Virus record (IMG/VR): IMGVR_UViG_3300009314_000027
Span: 1 to 41,753 of that record
DNA from: a virus
Direction: 5' to 3' (one strand)
DNA length: 41,753 nt
In this document: piece after piece, positions 16,442 to 21,002 of the stretch
Layout: each line of letters begins with the position of its first letter
Position numbering within the stretch: the first letter of the stretch is position 1
The notes under the pieces: generated by a model
Database searches by the model: none
What the model was told of the DNA's origin: nothing
The model's input: only the letters and a program-made list of their open reading frames with translations
Program-made: the position numbers and the translations under genes

Positions 16442-16660
16442 TTAAGGGTTATTGCCAGGATTGCCACTGGTAGCAATCTGTTCAAGCCTATTTTTAAGTA
16501 ATTGTACCACCTCCTTTCGTGCTATCCTTAGTTCTAACTTCTTCATTAACGCACTAACTACTTCATCCCGTACAGATAGTATTGCAGGAAGAATTATATT
16601 CTGTAAATATAAGTCTGCTTCCTTCATACGCATACGAATTTCTGATGTAGTAGATGTCAC
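16442..16660 (-). CDS. Small helical early protein with palindrome-encoded tail
   Basis: A 72-aa helical protein starting with GTG at 16660 (GAAGG about 5 nt upstream) and ending EQIATSGNPGNNP. ATSGNP is the palindrome at 16459-16478, so the repeat supplies the C-terminal tail. The gene is the first after the 16.8 kb promoter and precedes parB-like by about 20 nt. The body, KKLELRIARKEVVQLLKNRLEQ, looks like a coiled coil. Function is unknown. Confidence 0.65.
   Translation of the reverse strand: MTSTTSEIRMRMKEADLYLQNIILPAILSVRDEVVSALMKKLELRIARKEVVQLLKNRLEQIATSGNPGNNP
16459..16478. repeat. Dispersed 20-bp palindrome, copy 9 (in coding sequence)
   Basis: GATTGCCACTGGTAGCAATC on plus; on the minus strand it is read as IATSGN, four codons before the stop of the 72-aa gene. 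The following bases repeat ATTGCCAGG, a part-copy of one arm. Confidence 0.87.
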
Positions 16661-16678
16661 AATACCTTCATTAGTTGT

Positions 16679-16700
16679 GTCTTATTACATGTAATAAGAC
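16679..16700. promoter_or_regulatory. 22-bp operator-like palindrome, copy A
   Basis: A perfect palindrome made of GTCTTATTACA and its reverse complement, with a TAC-ATG-TA type centre. It lies 19 nt upstream of the GTG start of the 72-aa gene and about 100 bp downstream of the 16.8 kb promoter. Two further copies occur at 17982 and 19531, each close to an early promoter, as expected for the operator of a dimeric regulator. Confidence 0.75.
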
Positions 16701-16727
16701 AGAAAATATGATAGGATTATCAACTCA

Positions 16728-16747
16728 GACTGCCACCAGTAGCAATC
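16728..16747. repeat. Dispersed 20-bp palindrome, copy 10
   Basis: GACTGCCACCAGTAGCAATC, in the leader between the 16.8 kb promoter and the 22-bp palindrome. Confidence 0.86.
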
Positions 16748-16754
16748 TCAGGTG

Positions 16755-16805
16755 ATGGTATAGTATAAAGTGTGGGGAAGTTTTTCCAGCTTCATACTAT
16801 ACCAT
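16755..16805. repeat. 12-bp inverted repeat spanning the 16.8 kb promoter start
   Basis: ATGGTATAGTAT at 16755-16766 and its exact complement at 16794-16805, with a 27-nt loop that itself holds GGAA/TTCC. The right arm overlaps the -10 element of the leftward promoter; the left arm would lie near +30 of the transcript. It may act as an operator pair or as a 5' stem-loop on the mRNA. Confidence 0.7.
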
Positions 16806-16829
16806 ATCATACTCTGGAGACTATGTCAA
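16801..16829 (-). promoter_or_regulatory. Early leftward promoter P16.8
   Basis: On the minus strand, TTGACA (16824-16829), a 17-bp spacer, and TATGGT (16801-16806). The -35 matches consensus fully and the -10 at four of six positions. It would transcribe the 72-aa gene, parB-like and the replication genes. The sequence around the -35 (TATGTCAAGTATTATT on plus) is shared with the promoters at 18.05 and 19.5 kb. Confidence 0.72.
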
Positions 16830-16867
16830 GTATTATTTTTTCAGCTCGATTTTAGTGATCCAGTACA

Positions 16868-16930
16868 TCACAGCACAATTCTTTTTAGTACAGTGTACCT
16901 TTCTAACGCATCTTCGAATAGTGTTGTCAT
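16868..16930 (-). CDS. Possible 20-aa leader peptide
   Basis: TAGGAGG lies 5 nt before ATG 16930, which opens a 20-codon frame, MTTLFEDALERYTVLKRIVL. Its TGA overlaps an ATG (TGATG) of an 11-codon frame, MYWITKIELKK. The second frame read further upstream gives a cysteine-containing sequence, HCTKKNCAVMYWITK, so a frameshifted or differently started small gene is possible. The strong ribosome site suggests something is translated, but which frame matters is unclear. Confidence 0.35.
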   Translation of the reverse strand: MTTLFEDALERYTVLKRIVL

Positions 16931-16938
16931 TATTCCTC

Positions 16939-17172
16939 CTAAATAATTCCTGCCAATATTAACGCAGACACCACGCTGTTGGTTTCACATTCATCACACC
17001 AACCACGATCTTGATCTGGCTCCATGTCGGTGGAATAATCGCATCCCTCATTCGTGCAAATTGCAGGAACACCAACACGCATTCCAAAGCCCATACATTC
17101 TTGCTCAATGAATTCTATTGAATCAGAATATCCTTCAGCATTCATCAATATTTCAAATTTACTCTTTGCCAT
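16939..17172 (-). CDS. Small zinc-finger-like protein
   Basis: A 77-aa protein with a C-x4-C ... C-x2-C pattern, CTNEGCDYSTDMEPDQDRGWCDEC, near residues 39-62, suitable for one zinc ion, and a short hydrophobic C-terminus VVSALILAGII. GGGAGG is upstream of ATG 17172. It belongs to the early cluster driven by the 18.05 kb promoter. Similar small host-derived zinc proteins occur in many phages; the function is unknown. Confidence 0.72.
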   Translation of the reverse strand: MAKSKFEILMNAEGYSDSIEFIEQECMGFGMRVGVPAICTNEGCDYSTDMEPDQDRGWCDECETNSVVSALILAGII

Positions 17173-17178
17173 CTCTTA

Positions 17179-17454
17179 TCACCTCCCTTTAATATGCCAA
17201 CCATCATTTAATAGTTCATCTGCTAATTCCCGAGTATTAGATTTTTTTATGTGCCTATCTGCTTCTTCTCTTGCTTTTGAAATCTCCTCTTGAGTTAATA
17301 GGATAGATAATCGGCCTTTTCTCCAATCGTCCAGAACAGCTTGTCTGCCTTCAATATAATAATGATTCTCACGCCATTGTTGCCAGAAAAACCGCATCTG
17401 GTATTCCATATGTGATGAGTATGGAATAGGAATTTTTGTGACGATTATTGTCAT
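17179..17454 (-). CDS. Small hypothetical early protein
   Basis: A 91-aa protein, MTIIVTKIPIPYSSHME to NDGWHIKGR, with an aromatic helical region (QMRFFWQQWRENHYYIEGRQ) and a charged helix. AAAGGAGG precedes the ATG, itself preceded directly by the palindrome at 17474. Members of early phage operons often look like this; no family is recognised. Confidence 0.7.
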   Translation of the reverse strand: MTIIVTKIPIPYSSHMEYQMRFFWQQWRENHYYIEGRQAVLDDWRKGRLSILLTQEEISKAREEADRHIKKSNTRELADELLNDGWHIKGR

Positions 17455-17473
17455 CTTTTATTACCTCCTTTCA

Positions 17474-17493
17474 GATTGCCACCAGTGGCAATC
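17474..17493. repeat. Dispersed 20-bp palindrome, copy 11
   Basis: GATTGCCACCAGTGGCAATC in the junction between the 106-aa and 91-aa genes. Base 17493 is shared with the upstream TAG stop, and TGAAAGGAGG of the next gene follows immediately on the coding strand. Confidence 0.9.
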
Positions 17494-17813
17494 TATTCAT
17501 AATAGTTTGTCCAGCAAGTAATGTATCTTTCGCCGGAATCGATGAGTGCTTCTGCCCAATGTGGTGGCCAGTGATACAGACCATCCATGATGCGTTGCAA
17601 GCCATCGAGAATGATGAAGCGACATTCAAGCTGGCATGGAGGTTTACGAAAATCAATATTATCATCTGTGACAAATCCACTATGCACTTCAATAATATCT
17701 TTTAATCTGACATCCAGCCAGCTATGATCGTCCATGTAAGCATAACTTCGATCACAGCACCAGCCGCGCATTGGTCTAAGGTTTGGGAAAAATGTGAAAA
17801 CATATGGTAGCAT
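17493..17813 (-). CDS. Early hypothetical protein containing antisense parB sequence
   Basis: A 106-aa protein starting MLPYVFTFFPNLRPMRGWCC. Its ATG shares a base with the previous TAA stop (TAATG), with AGGAGG upstream. Residues about 60-79 (CQLECRFIILDGLQRIMDGL) are encoded by the 60-bp inverted copy of the parB-like gene, read from the strand opposite to the parB sense. The insert length is a multiple of three and the frame continues to WPPHWAEALIDSGERYITCW. The remaining sequence shows no family that I recognise. Confidence 0.65.
   Translation of the reverse strand: MLPYVFTFFPNLRPMRGWCCDRSYAYMDDHSWLDVRLKDIIEVHSGFVTDDNIDFRKPPCQLECRFIILDGLQRIMDGLYHWPPHWAEALIDSGERYITCWTNYYE
17576..17635. 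repeat. 60-bp inverted duplication, antisense parB copy
   Basis: Matches the reverse complement of 15827-15886 with one mismatch at 17602. Identity stops sharply on both sides. It sits in frame within the 106-aa gene but contributes antisense-derived residues. Confidence 0.92.
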
Positions 17814-17959
17814 TACTTCCTCCTTAATACTCTGCTCATGCATTTCTTGCAATGTTTAATAATGGCTTTATTCTTGGTATCTGAAAAGTAGCCAAGTCTT
17901 GCCCGGGCGACATTGACTTCATTTCTGTTAAGCCATCTCCTTGCCGTTTTCTTTTGCAT
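17813..17959 (-). CDS. Small basic protein, first gene after promoter P18.05
   Basis: A 48-aa ORF, MQKKTARRWLNRNEVNVARA to SRVLRRK, very basic, with HCKKC near the C-terminus. AAAGGAGG lies 7 nt before ATG 17959. This frame is preferred over a longer overlapping one beginning at 18033, which would start at the transcription start and lacks a ribosome site. The next gene begins in its stop codon. It is likely a nucleic-acid-binding early protein by composition only. Confidence 0.68.
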   Translation of the reverse strand: MQKKTARRWLNRNEVNVARARLGYFSDTKNKAIIKHCKKCMSRVLRRK

Positions 17960-17981
17960 TTACTCACCTCCTTTCTGTTGT

Positions 17982-18003
17982 GTCTTATTACATGTAATAA
18001 GAC
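17982..18003. promoter_or_regulatory. 22-bp operator-like palindrome, copy B
   Basis: The same perfect palindrome as at 16679 (half-site GTCTTATTACA). It lies about 30-50 bp downstream of the predicted start of the 18.05 kb transcript and just upstream of the ribosome site of the 48-aa gene, where a bound protein could block transcription or its RNA hairpin affect translation. Confidence 0.75.
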
Positions 18004-18040
18004 GTTATATTCATCATCTAAAACAATTCCCATCTTACTT

Positions 18041-18069
18041 ATTATACCACAACGTGCTATCTATGTCAA
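18041..18069 (-). promoter_or_regulatory. Strong early leftward promoter P18.05
   Basis: On the minus strand, TTGACA (18064-18069), a 17-bp spacer, and TATAAT (18041-18046): both hexamers are perfect sigma70 consensus. It would drive the 48-, 106-, 91- and 77-aa early genes and could read on into the replication genes. Confidence 0.88.
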
Positions 18070-18115
18070 GCACTAATTTCAATGTTTTTCCATCTAAGAT
18101 ATAGTCCAGAATTAA

Positions 18116-18135
18116 GATTGTCACCAGTGGCAATC
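18116..18135. repeat. Dispersed 20-bp palindrome, copy 12
   Basis: GATTGTCACCAGTGGCAATC, in the intergenic stretch upstream of P18.05, next to the 34-bp tandem repeats. One arm differs by a single transition. Confidence 0.85.
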
Positions 18136-18145
18136 TAACAGTAAA

Positions 18146-18213
18146 ATATGCATATAAACACATATGTACACGAATGCACATATGCATATAAACACATATG
18201 CGCACGAATGCAC
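18146..18213. repeat. Two tandem 34-bp repeats rich in CATATG
   Basis: Units at 18146-18179 and 18180-18213 differ at two bases (CATATGTACACG versus CATATGCGCACG). Each contains ATATGCATAT and CACATATG elements, so the array is also locally palindromic. It lies between the terminator at 18226 and P18.05. Iteron-like origin or multi-site operator are both possible; nothing here is translated. Confidence 0.8.
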
Positions 18214-18225
18214 ATATAAAATGAA

Positions 18226-18262
18226 AATTTAAGCCCGTATCAAAATGATACGGGCTTAAATT
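18226..18262 (-). terminator. Strong hairpin, probable terminator of the 19.4-18.3 kb unit
   Basis: A 16-bp perfect stem (AATTTAAGCCCGTATC and complement) with a 5-nt loop. On the minus strand it follows the stop of the 32-aa gene directly and is followed by a T-rich stretch (TTTCATTTTATAT), which fits an intrinsic terminator. The next early promoter starts just downstream. Confidence 0.75.
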
Positions 18263-18361
18263 CTATGACTCTAAAAATATTATCATCGCGTTAATACGAC
18301 CGATGATAAAACATAATACTGATACGAGTAACATACCGAATACGAAGATACTAAAAAGCAT
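18263..18361 (-). CDS. Very small membrane peptide
   Basis: A 32-aa ORF, MLFSIFVFGMLLVSVLCFII then GRINAMIIFLES, essentially one transmembrane helix plus a short tail. GGAAGGAG lies about 9 nt before the ATG, and the gene ends one base before the terminator hairpin. The compact gene-terminator arrangement supports it being real. Small early membrane peptides of phages often interfere with host functions, but no specific role can be assigned. Confidence 0.6.
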   Translation of the reverse strand: MLFSIFVFGMLLVSVLCFIIGRINAMIIFLES

Positions 18362-18415
18362 GGTCTATACTCCTTCCATGTATGGGGTTTACTTCAGTCT
18401 ATCGCAATAGCCTAT

Positions 18416-18448
18416 ACAATGCCTGTATGAAGTCCATACAGGCATTGT
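18416..18448. repeat. 14-bp stem hairpin between two early genes
   Basis: ACAATGCCTGTATG and its complement around a 5-nt loop, 14 nt after the stop of the 253-aa gene on the minus strand. No T-run follows, so it is more likely an mRNA-protecting or processing hairpin than a terminator. Confidence 0.7.
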
Positions 18449-18462
18449 CAAGGATACTCTGA

Positions 18463-19224
18463 TCACTTCTTAGGTTTATAATTGTCTACCAGTTTGAAGA
18501 AATTTGAAGCAAGTTTTTTGATATCCGCGTGCAGTACCTTGCTCACTTTTTCTTCATTATAAAGGGTGATTAAGGCATTGGTTGTAAACAACCAATGCTG
18601 CACCTTTTCTTCCTTCGACAGTTCAGACCGTTCAATGGGAATGCCGGTTTTTTCAACAGGTTCCGCGATAGAGATTTCTCTAATGTCCGTATCGGTATCC
18701 GTGCCGATACCCTTTACTACTTCGTCAACGTTTGGTACTTCGGGAACCTTTGTGACCATTGCTTCAAGTGCTTTATCGGCTATCTTTTTCTTATACCGAT
18801 TGAAAGCCACATAGACTGAATAGGGATTTCTATATTCCCTATTCACTGTCTCCGCTTCCGTGGTCTCTATCCAATCTTCGATATCGTCTTTATGGACAAT
18901 TAGGTTGATTGAATAGGAGACGAATTGATTAGTTAACATTGGGAAATGCTTTTCCCTCCACTTTCCGAAGGCTTTATTGTTATTGTTGACGGACCTTTTT
19001 GCCTGTTGAAACAACAGTCCAAAGTCAAATAACTCAACGATGTCATTGACTCTGTTGTTGAACCTGTTGGCATAGTGGATTTTGCAAGTATCAAACTGGA
19101 TATTATCCACTTTGACGACTGAATCAATCCAATTCTTTTTTGAATCTTCTACTACCTTAGAATCCATTTCATTAGTCTTAATTTCTCCGTTCTTCTTGCG
19201 CGTGACTACTTTTTGTGTACTCAT
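18463..19224 (-). CDS. Hypothetical early protein, possible DNA-binding regulator
   Basis: A 253-aa protein starting MSTQKVVTRKKNGEIK. ATG 19224 has TGGAG about 9 nt upstream; an in-frame TTG nine codons earlier is weaker. The middle (FGLLFQQAKRSVNNNNKAFGKWREKHFPMLTNQFVSYSINL) is reminiscent of phage DUF3102-type proteins with an FGKWxExxF box followed by a helical DNA-binding region; this resemblance is weak. The C-terminal 60 residues are helical and charged. It is the main product of the 19.5 kb promoter, so it is a candidate for the regulator that binds the 22-bp palindromes; that is inference from position. Confidence 0.68.
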   Translation of the reverse strand: MSTQKVVTRKKNGEIKTNEMDSKVVEDSKKNWIDSVVKVDNIQFDTCKIHYANRFNNRVNDIVELFDFGLLFQQAKRSVNNNNKAFGKWREKHFPMLTNQFVSYSINLIVHKDDIEDWIETTEAETVNREYRNPYSVYVAFNRYKKKIADKALEAMVTKVPEVPNVDEVVKGIGTDTDTDIREISIAEPVEKTGIPIERSELSKEEKVQHWLFTTNALITLYNEEKVSKVLHADIKKLASNFFKLVDNYKPKK

Positions 19225-19242
19225 AGTTTTAATCTCCAGTGT

Positions 19243-19279
19243 ACTGCTCAAAGGGCATGAACTGCCCTATATGAGCAGT
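19243..19279. promoter_or_regulatory. Structured leader hairpin before the 253-aa gene
   Basis: Outer arms ACTGCTCA/TGAGCAGT and inner arms GGGCA/TGCCC form a two-tier hairpin immediately upstream of the gene's ribosome site on the minus strand. It could modulate translation or transcription of that gene. Confidence 0.55.
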
Positions 19280-19302
19280 CGGTAAAAGGTTTATTTCAAT
19301 TA

Positions 19303-19410
19303 CTACTTGTGCTTTGTCCATAACCGGATATCAAGATTAAATGCTTCACTTTCGCGAAGCATAAGCCTTTGGTCCGTTTGGTTATGGATACATAAAAAAC
19401 TATTTTCCAT
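19303..19410 (-). CDS. Small early ORF after promoter P19.5
   Basis: A 35-aa ORF, MENSFLCIHNQTDQRLMLRE to WTKHK, with AAAGGAG 4-5 nt before ATG 19410. It is the first frame after the 19.5 kb promoter. Its DNA contains a short hairpin (ATGCTTC...GAAGCAT). It may be a leader peptide or a true small protein; no family is recognised. Confidence 0.5.
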   Translation of the reverse strand: MENSFLCIHNQTDQRLMLRESEAFNLDIRLWTKHK

Positions 19411-19490
19411 AATACTCCTTTCATAAGTTATTGATATCATTGAAGATATCAGGTTTTGGTTTATGTTCGGGTTCCATTCCATGAGGTTTT

Positions 19491-19520
19491 ATTATCACAT
19501 AAAACGATATATTATGTCAA
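19491..19520 (-). promoter_or_regulatory. Early leftward promoter P19.5
   Basis: On the minus strand, TTGACA (19515-19520), an 18-bp spacer and GATAAT (19491-19496) preceded by TGT, giving an extended -10. The 22-bp palindrome lies just upstream of the -35, where a bound protein could activate or repress. It would transcribe the 35-aa, 253-aa and 32-aa genes. Confidence 0.72.
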
Positions 19521-19530
19521 GCACTATTTT

Positions 19531-19552
19531 GTCTTATTACATGTAATAAAAC
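19531..19552. promoter_or_regulatory. 22-bp operator-like palindrome, copy C
   Basis: The same sequence as the copies at 16679 and 17982 except for one base in the right arm (AATAAAAC instead of AATAAGAC). It ends 10 bp upstream of the -35 of P19.5. Confidence 0.72.
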
Positions 19553-19574
19553 AAAGTGTTATAAACAGCTAAAA

Positions 19575-19589
19575 TAAAACAATGTTTTA
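19575..19589. promoter_or_regulatory. TAAAACAATGTTTTA palindrome, site 1
   Basis: A 15-bp palindrome around a central base; related sites are at 19913-19927 (TAATACATTGTTTTA, one mismatch) and 20096-20110 (TAAAACATTGTTTTA). They are confined to the control region, which suggests operators of a second regulator. Confidence 0.6.
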
Positions 19590-19912
19590 TGTTAGTTTGC
19601 CCAAAGCAATTCGCGTATGTTTAATTATGTCATACCTAAGTTACTGTAATCATTGATTATTCCTTGTTATCATAGTAGTAAGTAATTATAAATATGAGTA
19701 TAGAAATTTTAGGTAAAAAGCGCGCGCAAACCTATAATAGAAAATAGGTTTTACTATGATAACTATGCAGAACTATGACACAAGAAAAACAGATAGTTTT
19801 ATTGATACCTCTTTTACTGCCTTGAATAAAAGACGGACTATGTTTCTGATTGCAGTGTATTTTCTACGCTCAGTGTGTCGGCTAGTCAGCATACCGTAAA
19901 AGGTTTGATTAC

Positions 19913-19927
19913 TAATACATTGTTTTA
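19913..19927. promoter_or_regulatory. TAAAACA-type palindrome, site 2 (imperfect)
   Basis: TAATACATTGTTTTA differs from site 3 at one position. Confidence 0.5.
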
Positions 19928-19961
19928 CTTATGTCTTAATGTTAAGTTAGCTAAACAATTG

Positions 19962-19981
19962 GACTGCTACCAGTAGCAATC
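19962..19981. repeat. Dispersed 20-bp palindrome, copy 13
   Basis: GACTGCTACCAGTAGCAATC, in the central control region, immediately before the phased direct repeats. Confidence 0.86.
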
Positions 19982-20016
19982 CTAATATCTGGTATACGAT
20001 GTCTAATATCTGATAT
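19982..20016. repeat. Direct repeats CTAATATCTGRTAT with 21-bp phase
   Basis: CTAATATCTGGTAT (19982) and CTAATATCTGATAT (20003) are exactly 21 bp apart, two turns of the helix. This suits cooperative binding of a regulator or initiator on one face of the DNA. Confidence 0.6.
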
Positions 20017-20095
20017 TTCAGAAGGGGTACCCCCAAAGTGTCGTTTCGCCAGCGCCAGGAACGGAACCCCTCACACGTCCAATCTCTATTCTACA

Positions 20096-20110
20096 TAAAA
20101 CATTGTTTTA
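20096..20110. promoter_or_regulatory. TAAAACATTGTTTTA palindrome, site 3
   Basis: Perfect palindrome immediately upstream of a degenerate copy of the dispersed repeat. Confidence 0.6.
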
Positions 20111-20112
20111 CG

Positions 20113-20131
20113 GATTGCTTCAGTGGCAATC
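20113..20131. repeat. Degenerate dispersed palindrome (19 bp)
   Basis: GATTGCTTCAGTGGCAATC: the outer arms are intact, with one base lost near the centre. Confidence 0.7.
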
Positions 20132-20185
20132 TAACTGTCGGCTATCTGACATCCCCAATACCTTATTATATACGCATAGCTACCA

Positions 20186-20220
20186 GATTGCCCTAAGCTC
20201 CTCACCTCATGGTGGCAATC
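20186..20220. repeat. Dispersed palindrome with enlarged centre, 1
   Basis: The arms GATTGCC and GGCAATC are conserved, but separated by 21 nt in place of the usual 6. The arms have been kept while the centre changed. Confidence 0.65.
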
Positions 20221-20251
20221 CGCCCATACTACCCTACAGCCAAAAATTTCG

Positions 20252-20277
20252 GATTGCCCTACAGCCCGGTGGCAATC
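20252..20277. repeat. Dispersed palindrome with enlarged centre, 2
   Basis: The arms GATTGCC and GGCAATC flank 12 nt, CTACAGCCCGGT. The string CCCTACAGCC in this copy also occurs just upstream near 20232, hinting at local duplication. Confidence 0.65.
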
Positions 20278-20373
20278 CACCATTTCTCCGTATGCAAGAA
20301 TCATGCCAACTTTTAACATCTCTAAATTTATTTTTTCTCCCTATTTTTCACTCCTCCACTTAAAAAATAATTC

Positions 20374-20402
20374 TTGACATTTAATAAAAAGTATGTTATA
20401 AT
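20374..20402 (+). promoter_or_regulatory. Late rightward promoter P20.4
   Basis: TTGACA (20374-20379), a 17-bp spacer, TATAAT (20397-20402): full sigma70 consensus. The predicted start near 20409 gives a leader of about 110 nt before the terminase small subunit gene, and this is the only strong rightward promoter upstream of the packaging genes. Confidence 0.9.
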
Positions 20403-20414
20403 AAAAACTCCCTT

Positions 20415-20501
20415 GGGTGGATTTTATCCACCTATCGGATTGCCACTGGTGGCAATCCGAAATCCCTTTCCAGGTGGGTGGGTTGCGGTTGCCCACCCAC
20501 C
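20415..20501 (+). promoter_or_regulatory. Late-operon leader with three consecutive hairpins
   Basis: Hairpin 1: GGTGGAT/ATCCACC (20416-20432). Hairpin 2: palindrome copy 14 (20438-20457). Hairpin 3: GGTGGGTGGG/CCCACCCACC (20473-20501), ten GC-rich pairs ending 4 nt before the AAAGG ribosome site. The last could control access to the terminase start or protect the mRNA. Confidence 0.65.
20438..20457. repeat. Dispersed 20-bp palindrome, copy 14
   Basis: GATTGCCACTGGTGGCAATC in the leader of the late operon. Confidence 0.9.
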
Positions 20502-20519
20502 AAACAAAGGACCAAACAT

Positions 20520-21002
20520 ATGACAAGCACACTTGAAGATTTTGACTTTATGGCAGAACCCACTGAACCCCTCATCTCACTCGGCAAAAGAGATGATGAA
20601 GTGGGCAAACCTACATCAAAAATGGATAATAAGAAATTCGCCCAGGCGATTCTTGACGTATTTGAACTTTTAGGCGGCTCTAAGTGGCTACTCTCCCAAG
20701 CTAATATTGACCCTAAAGGATTTCTTGCGATGCTATCAAAAATGATTCCTAAATCTATCGATGCTGATGATCTTCAAGGTCTTACCATCATGCTCATCGA
20801 TCAATATGTTGAAGGTGGTGATAATAAAATCTTAAATATTGAAACTCGCAGCCCTGCCATTCCAGCTTCAGCTGCGCCTGCTGCTGGTGGTGGTCCGTCA
20901 GAACTTGGTCAGCCGACAGATCAGTTTCCGACCACCGGGACTGCCACCAGTGGCAATCCAATTCCAAAATCTGAGATTGATATAATTGATATTTTTAAAT
21001 GA
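20520..21002 (+). CDS. terS: Terminase small subunit (probable)
   Basis: A 160-aa protein directly before the terminase large subunit, overlapping it by 4 nt (ATGA). The central part, LDVFELLGGSKWLLSQANIDPKGFLAMLSKMIPKSI, has the WL...A...P..F..LL.K..PK pattern seen in small-terminase DNA-recognition domains of several podoviruses. ATG 20520 follows AAAGG by 9 nt. The N-terminus MTSTLEDFDFM repeats the acidic tail of the ssDNA-binding protein. The C-terminal tail is Pro/Ala/Gly-rich and contains TATSGNP from the palindrome at 20939. The role would be recognising packaging DNA and loading the large subunit. Confidence 0.75.
   Translation: MTSTLEDFDFMAEPTEPLISLGKRDDEVGKPTSKMDNKKFAQAILDVFELLGGSKWLLSQANIDPKGFLAMLSKMIPKSIDADDLQGLTIMLIDQYVEGGDNKILNIETRSPAIPASAAPAAGGGPSELGQPTDQFPTTGTATSGNPIPKSEIDIIDIFK
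20939..20958. repeat. Dispersed 20-bp palindrome, copy 15 (in coding sequence)
   Basis: GACTGCCACCAGTGGCAATC, read as TATSGN in the low-complexity tail of the small terminase. Confidence 0.9.

Larger units (their letters stand above)
19411..20519. other. Central control region between the divergent arms
   Basis: About 1.1 kb with no convincing gene. It holds an inverted repeat TGATATC/GATATCA (19432-19451), leftward promoter P19.5, one 22-bp palindrome, three TAAAACA-type palindromes (19575, 19913, 20096), a short hairpin AAACCTAT/ATAGGTTT near 19730-19752, helically phased direct repeats (19982, 20003), a GC-rich structured patch (20024-20070), five copies or relics of the dispersed repeat and the late promoter at 20374. 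A 47-codon plus-strand frame (19756-19899) has no ribosome site and is not called. A replication origin or packaging site could lie here, upstream of the terminase genes. Confidence 0.75.

Noticed and set aside
17836-18033. A 65-codon minus-strand frame starting at 18033
   Set aside because: Its start coincides with the predicted transcription start and has no ribosome site; the overlapping 48-aa frame from 17959 has a perfect AAAGGAGG.
19756-19899. A 47-codon plus-strand frame in the control region
   Set aside because: No ribosome site or promoter precedes it, and the sequence shows no protein-like features beyond its length.
20024-20070. A tRNA-like or riboswitch-like structure
   Set aside because: GGGGT/ACCCC and CGTT/AACG arms can pair, but there is no T-loop, anticodon arm or known aptamer core; it is recorded only as a GC-rich foldable patch.
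3126-20519. A T7-type phage RNA polymerase
   Set aside because: No large protein with the polymerase motifs is present; the large proteins of this arm are accounted for as family A DNA polymerase, PrimPol-helicase, nuclease and ParB-like. Promoters are of bacterial sigma70 type.
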